Origin: Phycisphaerae bacterium
GTDB taxonomy: Bacteria > Planctomycetota > Phycisphaerae > Tepidisphaerales > Tepidisphaeraceae
Direction of reading: 5' to 3'
Length of the DNA stretch: 8,473 nt
Assembly (NCBI GenBank): GCA_014380825.1
Contig: JACMJD010000685.1
Coordinates: 1 to 8,473, forward strand
The stretch's first letter is position 1. Each line of letters starts with the position of its first letter. Under the pieces are notes generated by a model. It was given only the letters and a program-made list of their open reading frames with translations. It was not told the DNA's origin and did no database searches. Positions 1 to 6,389 of this stretch are shown piece after piece. Position numbers and translations under genes: made by a program.

Positions 1-3000
1 GCGAACTTGCTGTATCGCGGCGGCGACACGATCCAATACGCCGCGCTCGCGACCGACAACGAAGACGGCACGTTGCCTGCATCCGCGTATGTCTGGCAAG
101 TCGACCTGCATCACGGCACGCACAGCCATCCGTTCCTCACGCCGATCACCGGCGTTTCCGGCGGATCGTTCGCCATACCGACGACAGGTGAGACATCGCC
201 TGACGTGTACTACCGCATCCTGCTCACCGTGACCGACTCGAGCGGGCTGACCTACACCACCTTCCGCGACGTTCAGCCACGCAAGGCGAATATCACGCTC
301 AACGGGAACATACCAGGCCTTTCTCTAAGCCTGGACGGCCAGCCGCGCGTGTTGCCGACCACGATTCTTGGCGTGGCAGGCATGACGCGCCTGCTCACCG
401 CGCCGGCGCAGCAGACGATCAATGGGACCGTCTACACGTTCAGCAGTTGGTCCGATGGCGGCGCTGCCTCGCACAACATCGCGTTCCCGCAGGCCGACAC
501 AACTTACACCGCGACCTACAGCGTCTCCGCGCCGACGTATCTCTCATCGCTCACCCCGACGAGCGCGACTAACGGCTGGGGCCCGTACGAAAAAGATCGC
601 AGCAACGGCGAGCAAGGCGCTACCGATGGCCGCACGATCACGCTCGGCGGCGTGACTTTCGCCAAGGGCCTGGGCGTCCACGCGGCGTCGGATATCCGCT
701 TCAACATGGGCGGCGGGTACGGGCGATTTCAGGCACAGGTCGGATTGGATGACGAAGTCGGCAACAGCGGCAGCGTGATCTTCCGCGTGTTCGCGGACGG
801 CGTGAAAATCTTCGACAGCGGCGTGGTGACCGGCACTAGCGCGACGCAGTCGATCGATGTCGACGTGACGGGCAAGAATATTCTGCAGCTCGTGGTCGAT
901 CCGAACGGCGTGAACTTTGACGACCACGCCGACTGGGCCGATGCGAAACTGCTGGCGCCCGGCGCCCCGCCGCCGCCACCTCCGCCGCCGCCGGGTGGGT
1001 TGTTTTATCCGCCGGTTGGATATGGAACCGGGACGCACGCGCACGGCGTGACGAACGGAGACTTCAACGGCGACGGAAAGCTGGATCTGGCCGTCGCCAA
1101 CGCCGGCGACAACACGTTGTCGGTTTTGTTCGGCAACGGCAACGGCACGTTTGGCCCGGCCACAAACTATCCGGTCGGCAGCGAACCCAAAGGCGCATTC
1201 GCCAAAGATCTGAACAACGACGGCAAGCTCGATCTGATCACCCCCAACCAAGGCAGCGCGACGGTCAGCGTGCTGATCAACAACGGCAACGGCACGTTCG
1301 CGCCGGCCGTTTCGTACGGCAGCCCGGGCGGCTCGCATGAAGCGTTCGCCGGCGATTTCAATGGTGATGGGCGGCCCGACATCGCAGTCGTTGGCTGGGG
1401 CAGCACCCAGATGCGTGTGTTGATCAACAGCGGCACCGGAACATTTCCCACCGGCGCGAACTACACCGTCGCCGACGCGCCACACTCGGTGACCGGCGCG
1501 GATCTGGATGGCGACGGCGATCTCGACCTGGCCATCGCGAACTACGGCAGCAGCGTGGTCGCAATCCTGCGCGGCAACGGCAACGGTACGTTCGGCGCGG
1601 CGACGTTCATCAACGTCGGCACCGCCCCGCACTCGCTGCGCGCAGCCGACCTCAACGGCGACGGGCGGATCGATATCGTCACCGCGAACGAAGCCGGCGA
1701 TAACGTCAGCGTGCTGCTCAACAACGGCAATGCGACATTCGCGCCGCGTGTCGACATCGCAGCCGGCGATGGTCCGCGAAGCGTCGCGATCGCCGACGTG
1801 AACAACGACGGCAAGCTCGACATCCTCACGGCCAACGCGTCGTCGAACTATCCGAACGGCGACAACGCATCCGGCAAGAAGATCGGCGTGCTGCTGGGCA
1901 ACGGCAACGGGACCTTTGCGACGTTCACGGTCTACGACACCGGTCACACGCCGTTCTCCGTGAGCACCGGCGACTTCGACGGCGACGGCGATCTCGATGT
2001 CGTCAGCGCCAACTGGCATTCGAGCAACGTCGCGTTCCTGAAGAACACGACAATCGACACCGCGCCTCCGCCGCCCGCGAACGTCGCGCCGCTGGCGAAT
2101 GACGACGCCGCCGCCACGCAAACTGGCGCGGGCGTGCTCATCAACGTGTTGAGTAACGACACCGACAACGACGGCACGCTCGTGGCGTCGAGCGTTGCCA
2201 TCACCACCACACCGACCAACGGCACGGCGACAGTCGATCCGGTCACCGGTCGCATCACGTACACGCCAAACGCGGCGTTCGTCGGCACGGACACGTTCTT
2301 CTACACGGTCAAAGACGATGACGGCGCGACCAGCAATCCGGCGAAGGTGACGATCACCGTCACGGCAGCGCCGCCTCCCCCGCCGCCGACGACGACGGTT
2401 TACCTTTCCGATCTCACGCCAACTTCAGCCACCAACGGCTGGGGCCCGTTCGAGCGCGATCGCAGCAACGGCGAGCAAGGCGCAACCGACGGCGCGACCG
2501 TCACGCTCAACGGCGTGACATACGCCAAGGGCCTCGGCGTTCACGCGGCGTCCGACATTCTGTACGCGCTCGGCGGCCAATACACGCGGTTTGATTCGGT
2601 GATCGGGATTGATGATGAATCGGGCAACAACGGCTCGGTCATCTTCCAGGTGTACGTCGACAACGTGCTGGTTTACGACAGCGGTGCAATGACCGGCGCG
2701 AGCGCGAACAAGATTGTCAGCCTCGACCTGGCCGGAAAGAACGCGCTGCGACTGGTCGTCAACACCAACGGCGCCGCCGACTGGGATCACGCAGACTGGG
2801 CCGACGCGAAGCTCACCAAGGGCACGCCTGTTCCCGACACGCAAGCGCCCACCGCGCCGACAAACCTGCGCACGACCAGCATCACGACGAACAGCATCGC
2901 GCTGGCGTGGGATGCATCGACCGACAACGTCGGCGTCGCAGGTTATGAGATTTATCGAAACAGCGTGAAGGTCGGCACGTCGACAACCACGACGTACAAC

Positions 3001-3543
3001 GACACGAATCTCGCGGCGAACACGACATACGTTTACACGATCAAAGCGTACGATGCGGTGCCGAATCTCTCGGGATTCAGCACGTCGATCAGCCCGAAGA
3101 CGCTCGTGCAAGGCTCATTGGTTTACCTGTCGGACTTGAACCCGATCTCCGCCACCAACGGCTGGGGCAGTTACGAGCGCGATCGCAGCAACGGAGAGCA
3201 AGGCGCAACCGACGGCGGCCCGATTCGTCTCAACGGCGTGACTTACACCAAGGGCCTGGGCGTCCACGCGAACTCGGACATCCGCTACAACCTCAATGGC
3301 CAGTACACGACCTTCCAGGCGGCCATCGGGATGGACGATGAGGTCGGCGCTGCCGGGAGCGTGATCTTCCGGGTGTATATCGACGGCGTCCTGATTTACG
3401 ACAGCGGCGCTATGAACGGCGCTACGGCTACAAAACTGCTCAACCTGAATGTCACCGGCGCAACACAGCTACGGCTTGTTGTCGACTCGAACGGGTCCGA
3501 CGACTCTGACCACGCCGACTGGGCTGATGCAAAGGTGAGCTGA
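1..3543 (+). CDS. C-terminal part of a giant secreted NPCBM/FG-GAP protein, probable PQQ-dependent sugar dehydrogenase fusion (5' end missing)
   Basis: The frame is open from base 1 and ends at TGA 3541-3543, so the start lies upstream. The TTG at position 7 is unlikely to be a real start. With base 1 as codon 1, residues 1-175 ([57 protein letters not shown]) match the tail I recall from glucose/sorbosone (PQQ) dehydrogenases, so that catalytic domain may lie upstream. Then: NPCBM 1 (179-318), Pro linker, seven FG-GAP/VCBS repeats (about 335-683), cadherin-like Ig domain (693-790, [11 protein letters not shown]...[14 protein letters not shown]), Pro linker, NPCBM 2 (800-939), FN3 (946-1034) and NPCBM 3 (1041-1180). 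The protein stops two residues after the last ADAK motif, with no PEP-CTERM, LPXTG or type IX-like tail. Likely role: an extracellular or outer-surface protein that binds polysaccharide and perhaps oxidises sugar. The domain order is read directly. The dehydrogenase identity is inferred and would be wrong if the upstream sequence encodes, for example, a ThuA or glycosidase domain. Confidence 0.9.
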   Translation, partial: ANLLYRGGDTIQYAALATDNEDGTLPASAYVWQVDLHHGTHSHPFLTPITGVSGGSFAIPTTGETSPDVYYRILLTVTDSSGLTYTTFRDVQPRKANITLNGNIPGLSLSLDGQPRVLPTTILGVAGMTRLLTAPAQQTINGTVYTFSSWSDGGAASHNIAFPQADTTYTATYSVSAPTYLSSLTPTSATNGWGPYEKDRSNGEQGATDGRTITLGGVTFAKGLGVHAASDIRFNMGGGYGRFQAQVGLDDEVGNSGSVIFRVFADGVKIFDSGVVTGTSATQSIDVDVTGKNILQLVVDPNGVNFDDHADWADAKLLAPGAPPPPPPPPPGGLFYPPVGYGTGTHAHGVTNGDFNGDGKLDLAVANAGDNTLSVLFGNGNGTFGPATNYPVGSEPKGAFAKDLNNDGKLDLITPNQGSATVSVLINNGNGTFAPAVSYGSPGGSHEAFAGDFNGDGRPDIAVVGWGSTQMRVLINSGTGTFPTGANYTVADAPHSVTGADLDGDGDLDLAIANYGSSVVAILRGNGNGTFGAATFINVGTAPHSLRAADLNGDGRIDIVTANEAGDNVSVLLNNGNATFAPRVDIAAGDGPRSVAIADVNNDGKLDILTANASSNYPNGDNASGKKIGVLLGNGNGTFATFTVYDTGHTPFSVSTGDFDGDGDLDVVSANWHSSNVAFLKNTTIDTAPPPPANVAPLANDDAAATQTGAGVLINVLSNDTDNDGTLVASSVAITTTPTNGTATVDPVTGRITYTPNAAFVGTDTFFYTVKDDDGATSNPAKVTITVTAAPPPPPPTTTVYLSDLTPTSATNGWGPFERDRSNGEQGATDGATVTLNGVTYAKGLGVHAASDILYALGGQYTRFDSVIGIDDESGNNGSVIFQVYVDNVLVYDSGAMTGASANKIVSLDLAGKNALRLVVNTNGAADWDHADWADAKLTKGTPVPDTQAPTAPTNLRTTSITTNSIALAWDASTDNVGVAGYEIYRNSVKVGTSTTTTYNDTNLAANTTYVYTIKAYDAVPNLSGFSTSISPKTLVQGSLVYLSDLNPISATNGWGSYERDRSNGEQGATDGGPIRLNGVTYTKGLGVHANSDIRYNLNGQYTTFQAAIGMDDEVGAAGSVIFRVYIDGVLIYDSGAMNGATATKLLNLNVTGATQLRLVVDSNGSDDSDHADWADAKVS
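535..954 (+). repeat. NPCBM module, copy 1
   Basis: This is a 140-codon carbohydrate-binding module of the NPCBM type (the module first noted at the N terminus of family 98 glycoside hydrolases). Its signatures are [26 protein letters not shown], an acidic GLDDEVG stretch, [12 protein letters not shown] and HADWADAK. By hand count it shares 92/140 residues with copy 2 and 90/140 with copy 3. It sits between the dehydrogenase-like tail and the propeller. Confidence 0.85.
1060..1998 (+). repeat. Seven FG-GAP/VCBS repeats (beta-propeller), 147-nt period
   Basis: Seven calcium-loop motifs of the form DxNxDGxxD begin at 1060, 1207, 1354, 1501, 1648, 1795 and 1972: [63 protein letters not shown]. 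Each is followed by a hydrophobic strand, and all except the last by an NGNGTF-type turn (sometimes INSGTGTF or NNGNATF). The first five intervals are exactly 147 nt (49 codons). The sixth is 177 nt because of a ten-codon insertion around residues [13 protein letters not shown]. Seven such repeats are what a closed integrin-alpha-like propeller needs. In secreted bacterial proteins this fold usually serves ligand binding or surface display. The full propeller probably spans about 1003-2049. Confidence 0.9.
2398..2817 (+). repeat. NPCBM module, copy 2
   Basis: This is the second 140-codon NPCBM copy. It starts [20 protein letters not shown] and ends [10 protein letters not shown]. It is the same length as copies 1 and 3, with 96/140 residues shared with copy 3 by hand count. 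A Pro-rich linker (nt about 2368-2397) precedes it and an FN3 domain (nt about 2836-3102) follows. The best conserved block is [12 protein letters not shown], present in all three copies. Confidence 0.85.
3121..3540 (+). repeat. NPCBM module, copy 3 (protein C terminus)
   Basis: This is the third 140-codon NPCBM copy and forms the extreme C terminus: ADAKVS is followed directly by TGA. It begins [20 protein letters not shown]. It is closest to copy 2, and many synonymous positions differ between the copies, so the duplications are not very recent. Confidence 0.85.
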
Positions 3544-3602
3544 CGCCGAGATTCGACGCATGAAAACACAGTGAGACGGCCCGTCGCAGCGCAGTCCTCG
3601 TC

Positions 3603-3631
3603 TTGACGATTTTCTCATTTCGCGTTCAAAT
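3603..3631 (+). promoter_or_regulatory. Candidate sigma70-like promoter for the peroxidase cluster
   Basis: TTGACG (3603-3608) differs from the -35 consensus by one base. TCAAAT (3626-3631) matches four of six -10 positions, and the spacer is exactly 17 nt. The patch is AT-rich in a GC-rich setting and lies in the only gap in front of the four-gene cluster. Transcription would begin near 3638, giving a leader of about 55-60 nt. It is predicted from pattern only, and planctomycete promoters are poorly defined. Confidence 0.4.
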
Positions 3632-3654
3632 GCTTATCCAACTGCACTCCCTAT

Positions 3655-3672
3655 CCGGGCGGACACGCCCGG
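3655..3672 (+). promoter_or_regulatory. Perfect 7-bp GC hairpin in the leader of the peroxidase gene
   Basis: CCGGGCG (3655-3661), loop GACA, CGCCCGG (3666-3672). No U-run follows, so it does not look like an intrinsic terminator. It lies 22 nt upstream of the ATG at 3695 and just after the predicted transcription start. It could therefore affect mRNA stability or translation of a gene that lacks a clear Shine-Dalgarno. GC-rich DNA yields such hairpins by chance, so a function is uncertain. Confidence 0.35.
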
Positions 3673-3694
3673 TCCGAAACTGGTTTGACGAAGC

Positions 3695-5008
3695 ATGCAA
3701 TCGCGAGGCATTTCTAACCGGCGATTCGCGTTGCCCATCAGCGCAATCGCGATGGTTTCGCTGTTCGTTGGCAGCGTGCTGGTCGCGCGCGGATTCGACG
3801 AGCCGGCCGTCACACCGTCGACGCGACCGACTACTCAGCCCACGACGCGATCGGCGGAAGCTGCGGCCCGGCGGGTGCGCCGGGCGGAACTGACGGACGA
3901 GCAGTACAAGACACTCGCCGACGATCTGCGGAAGACCTATTCGAAGCCGGTCGAACACTGGCCGAAGCCGTTGCTCGATCCCGGCGAGCTGGATCACTTC
4001 ACCGATATCGGCCCGCTCCCGCCGCCTCCGTTTCCGGACAACAATCCATTCACCAAAGAGAAAGAAACGCTTGGCCGGCAATTGTTTTTCGATCCCCGGC
4101 TCTCGGGGAGCGGGCAGATCGCTTGCGCGTCCTGTCATGATCCGGACCTCGCCTGGGCGGACGGTCGCACCACCTCGTTCGGCCACGATCGCATGCAGCT
4201 TCGCCGGAACGCACCCAGCGTGCTGTTCTCGGCGTACATGAAGACGCAGTTCTGGGACGGACGATCGGGAAGCCTGGAAGATCAGGTGCGCTCGCCGATC
4301 TCGTCGCACGACGAGATGGCCAGCAATCCATCGTCGGTCGAGAAAAGGTTGAACACGATCCCGGAGTATCGCGAGCAGTTCAAGCAGATCTTCGGCGCGG
4401 ATCGAATCACGATGCTCGACGCATCGAAAGCGGTTGCGACGTTCGAGCGGGCGCTGGCGATGCGGGCGGGCAAATCAAAGTTCGACAAGTTCGCCACCGG
4501 CGATGCCGACGCGCTATCCGACGCCGCCGTCCGCGGGTTGCACCTGTTCCGCACCGAAGCGCGATGCATCAATTGCCACTACACGCCCGCATTCACCGAC
4601 AACGAATTTCACAACGTCGGCCTGACCTATTACGGGAGGGAACTGGAAGACCTCGGGCGATATGTTGTCACCGATGATCCGCAGGATGTAGGAAAATTTC
4701 GAACACCAACCTTGCGCAACGTCGGGCGAACGCGCCCGTATATGCACAATGGAGTGTTCGATCTGGAGGGGCTGATCGCCGTCTACAACAACGGGATGCC
4801 CGTGCCGCGCCCGACCAAGGAGCAGGAAACCGATCCGCTGTTCCCGAAGACCGATCCGATGTTGCAGCCCCTGCATCTGAATCTGCAGGATCGGCAAGAT
4901 TTACAAGCGTTTTTGGAGAGTTTGAACGAACCGTTTTATAGAATGCGTCCGCCGCGGCTTCCGCCGGAAGCGCCGAAGAAGGACGATGTCAAAGAGGACC
5001 CCAAATGA
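3695..5008 (+). CDS. Di-heme cytochrome c peroxidase / MauG-family protein
   Basis: This is a 437-residue exported di-heme c-type cytochrome of the bacterial cytochrome c peroxidase/MauG superfamily. Such enzymes reduce hydrogen peroxide with electrons from small cytochromes, or oxidise other substrates, in the periplasm. Heme sites: C144-A-S-C147-H148 and C291-I-N-C294-H295. Family motifs: LGRQLFFDPRLSGSGQIACA before heme 1, RRNAPSV and FWDGRSGSLEDQ, then FRTPTLRNV and the YMHNGVF motif, with Met350 as the likely distal ligand of the second heme. The N terminus has a basic n-region and a hydrophobic stretch (about 12-31), so it is a signal peptide or membrane anchor. A low-complexity linker (STRPTTQPTTRSAEAAARR) follows. 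An in-frame TGA at 3686-3688 makes ATG 3695 the first possible start. No strong ribosome site is visible. The Pro/Lys-rich tail ends in the ATGA overlap with the next gene. Peroxidase versus a MauG-like oxidase cannot be decided here. Confidence 0.9.
   Translation: MQSRGISNRRFALPISAIAMVSLFVGSVLVARGFDEPAVTPSTRPTTQPTTRSAEAAARRVRRAELTDEQYKTLADDLRKTYSKPVEHWPKPLLDPGELDHFTDIGPLPPPPFPDNNPFTKEKETLGRQLFFDPRLSGSGQIACASCHDPDLAWADGRTTSFGHDRMQLRRNAPSVLFSAYMKTQFWDGRSGSLEDQVRSPISSHDEMASNPSSVEKRLNTIPEYREQFKQIFGADRITMLDASKAVATFERALAMRAGKSKFDKFATGDADALSDAAVRGLHLFRTEARCINCHYTPAFTDNEFHNVGLTYYGRELEDLGRYVVTDDPQDVGKFRTPTLRNVGRTRPYMHNGVFDLEGLIAVYNNGMPVPRPTKEQETDPLFPKTDPMLQPLHLNLQDRQDLQAFLESLNEPFYRMRPPRLPPEAPKKDDVKEDPK
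4993..4998 (+). promoter_or_regulatory. Ribosome binding site of the DUF4920 gene
   Basis: AGAGGA lies inside the last codons of the peroxidase gene, six bases before ATG 5005. It supports this start and, with the ATGA overlap, suggests translational coupling. Confidence 0.6.
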
Positions 5009-5613
5009 TCCGTAAGCTGCTGATCACGTGTTCGATGTTCATCCTGGCCACCGGTTGCGCTTCCCGCGAGCAGACGACGGCGCAGCACGCGCACGAAGAC
5101 GAAGCGGTATGTGCAATGCCCGAGATCGAAGGCAAAGTCGCCGCGGCGCCGGCCACTCAACCTGCGAAACCGGCGAAGACCTTCGCCAAGTTCGGCAGCG
5201 AGCAGAAGCTAAGCGACGCCGAAGCGGTTCCGGTTTCGGCGGTGCTCGCGTCGCCAGACGAATACAACGGCAAGTACGTTCGTTTGACCGGCGTGGTTAC
5301 CTCAGTCTGTCCAAAGAAGGGATGCTGGATGCGTGTCGCGGCTGATGGCGCCAAGCCGGGCGACGGCAACGTGTTCATCAAGTTCCCCGATCCGCCGGAA
5401 GGCATGTACATCCCGCTGGAAGCGGTTGGCCACGAAGCGGTGATCGAGGGCACGATCAAGAATGGCCAGATGAGCCAGGCCGCCGCGCGACATTTCAAGC
5501 AGGACGCCGGCGCCAGCGCCGAAGAGATCGAAAAAGTCGTCGGCCCGCAGAAGCAAGTCATGCTCGCGCAACCGGCCGTGGCGATCGAGGGCGTGAAGAA
5601 TCCACAGGGGTAG
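5005..5613 (+). CDS. DUF4920 domain lipoprotein
   Basis: This 202-residue protein has a short signal peptide and a lipobox-like LATGC with Cys18 as the probable lipidation site. After it comes an Ala/Pro/His-rich linker (QHAHEDEAVCAMP, APATQPAKPAKT). The domain from about residue 63 to the end reads as DUF4920: FGSEQKLSDAEAVPVSAVLA, YNGKYVRLTGVVTSVCPKKG, CWM, FIKFPD, PLEAVGHEAVIEGTIKNG. The C102-x4-C107-W-M motif is typical of the family and could be a disulfide or metal/redox site. No biochemical role for DUF4920 is known to me. The RLTGVV...VCPKKGCWM...VIEGTI pattern resembles small OB-like beta-barrel domains. Its start overlaps the stop of the cytochrome c peroxidase gene, so the two are almost certainly co-expressed. 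A periplasmic accessory or substrate-side role for the peroxidase is plausible but unproven. Confidence 0.85.
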   Translation: MIRKLLITCSMFILATGCASREQTTAQHAHEDEAVCAMPEIEGKVAAAPATQPAKPAKTFAKFGSEQKLSDAEAVPVSAVLASPDEYNGKYVRLTGVVTSVCPKKGCWMRVAADGAKPGDGNVFIKFPDPPEGMYIPLEAVGHEAVIEGTIKNGQMSQAAARHFKQDAGASAEEIEKVVGPQKQVMLAQPAVAIEGVKNPQG

Positions 5614-5637
5614 GCAAGAGAGAGAGATGGTGTCGAG

Positions 5638-6363
5638 ATGACAACCCATCGCAAACGACGCGCGTTCACGCTGGTCGAGCTACTGGTCGTGATCGGAATT
5701 ATCGCGGTGCTGATCGGGATTCTGCTGCCCGTGCTCGGCAGAGCGCAGGCGCAGGCGCGCACGACAGCGTGCATGAGCAATCTCCGGCAGATCGGTATCG
5801 CGCTGCGCGCCTACGCGAATGACAACCGCGACCACTATCCGGACAAGGTTGGCGTGGGCAACTGGTCGTTCCGTCGCAAGCCTGGCTTGACCGATCCGAC
5901 TGACGCCAGTTCATACCCGGAGTGGATGGGCTTGCCGGCCGTACTTCACGGAATTCGGTACAACGACTTCAACCTCAACATGTCTAAGGATCAGGTGCGT
6001 GACTCGCTAAACCAAGTGCTGGCGGGCAAAGGTCGCTGGCTTTCGGGCGCGAGCAACGTGTGGATGTGCCCAGCGTTTCCGCCGGTGTTCCAGCAACACG
6101 GCAACACCTACGCGTACAACATCAGCTCGACGCAGGCCACTTGGACGTCGATCCATCGCGGCCGAGCGTCGAACGTGCTGGTCGTGTGGGATAACGCGCA
6201 CTTGAGGCCTTACCCGCCAGGACAAATGGCGTCGCCGTCGCAAACAGGATTCACGGTTTCGCCGCCGGTTTATCCGCATCCGAATAAGAAACAAGGGGCG
6301 ACCATGAGATCTCGCAACATCCTCTACTACGACGGTCACGTGGATACCGTCACTGCTGAATAA
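5638..6363 (+). CDS. Prepilin-type N-terminal cleavage/methylation protein (type II secretion pseudopilin-like)
   Basis: This is a 241-residue type IV pilin-like protein. The basic leader THRKRRA is followed by FTLVELLVVIGIIAVLIGIL, the prepilin peptidase site and transmembrane helix. Cleavage is expected between Ala9 and Phe10, with the conserved Glu at +5 (Glu14). Position -1 is Ala rather than the usual Gly. The family hallmark CMSNLRQIGIALRAYANDNR follows at about residues 44-63. The C terminus RNILYYDGHVDTV is the planctomycete H-X9-DG-type tail, but Thr222 sits where the His would be. Such proteins are numerous in planctomycetes and belong to the DUF1559/prepilin group. Their role as pseudopilins in export is inferred from similarity. 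The gene follows the DUF4920 gene by 24 nt. Only a purine-rich GAGAGAG run lies upstream of ATG 5638, and an ATG at 5627 opens just a four-codon frame. Confidence 0.9.
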   Translation: MTTHRKRRAFTLVELLVVIGIIAVLIGILLPVLGRAQAQARTTACMSNLRQIGIALRAYANDNRDHYPDKVGVGNWSFRRKPGLTDPTDASSYPEWMGLPAVLHGIRYNDFNLNMSKDQVRDSLNQVLAGKGRWLSGASNVWMCPAFPPVFQQHGNTYAYNISSTQATWTSIHRGRASNVLVVWDNAHLRPYPPGQMASPSQTGFTVSPPVYPHPNKKQGATMRSRNILYYDGHVDTVTAE

Positions 6364-6377
6364 GTCGTTCAAACGTC

Positions 6378-6382
6378 AGGAG
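6378..6382 (+). promoter_or_regulatory. Ribosome binding site of the dockerin-type protein
   Basis: AGGAG lies seven bases before ATG 6390, the clearest Shine-Dalgarno in the window. It favours this start over the in-frame ATGs at 6441 and 6444. Confidence 0.7.
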
Positions 6383-6389
6383 AAGAAAA

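Larger units (their letters stand above)
3544..3694. other. Intergenic gap between the NPCBM protein and the peroxidase
   Basis: This is the only sizeable non-coding stretch (151 nt) in the window. It contains a T-rich patch with a promoter-like pair (3603-3631) and a perfect hairpin (3655-3672), listed separately. An 11-bp palindrome (GACGG-C-CCGTC) lies at 3575-3585. A short inverted repeat, TCGTC-TT-GACGA at 3598-3609, is followed by TTTTCTC. That could form a weak CUUG-loop terminator for the upstream gene, but the stem is short and it overlaps the proposed -35 box. I see no small ORF with a convincing ribosome site and no RNA gene. Confidence 0.6.

Noticed and set aside
1060..1998. Regular 147-nt repeats as a CRISPR or satellite array
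   Set aside because: The period is a multiple of three, the frame is continuous, and each unit encodes an FG-GAP calcium loop. It is a protein repeat.
544..2121. 525-codon open frame on the minus strand
   Set aside because: It lies wholly opposite the NPCBM/FG-GAP coding region, is dominated by Arg/Val/Ala/Asp, and matches no family. It is explained by GC-rich codon bias and the repeats on the + strand.
2425..3111. 228-codon open frame on the minus strand
   Set aside because: It is a shadow of NPCBM 2 and FN3, with the same Arg/Val-rich composition and no ribosome site or recognisable domain.
3598..3615. Inverted repeat TCGTC-TT-GACGA followed by TTTTCTC as a rho-independent terminator
   Set aside because: The stem is at most 4-5 bp and only moderately GC-rich, the U-run is interrupted, and it overlaps the proposed -35 box. 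It is too weak to list as a feature.
3716..3736. Twin-arginine (Tat) signal in the peroxidase N terminus (NRRFAL)
   Set aside because: The pattern after RR does not fit the S/T-R-R-x-F-L-K consensus, and c-type cytochromes are exported by Sec before heme attachment.
5627..5641. Tiny ORF (MVSR) just before the pseudopilin gene as a leader peptide
   Set aside because: It has four codons, no independent ribosome site and no attenuator-like structure, so it is likely chance.
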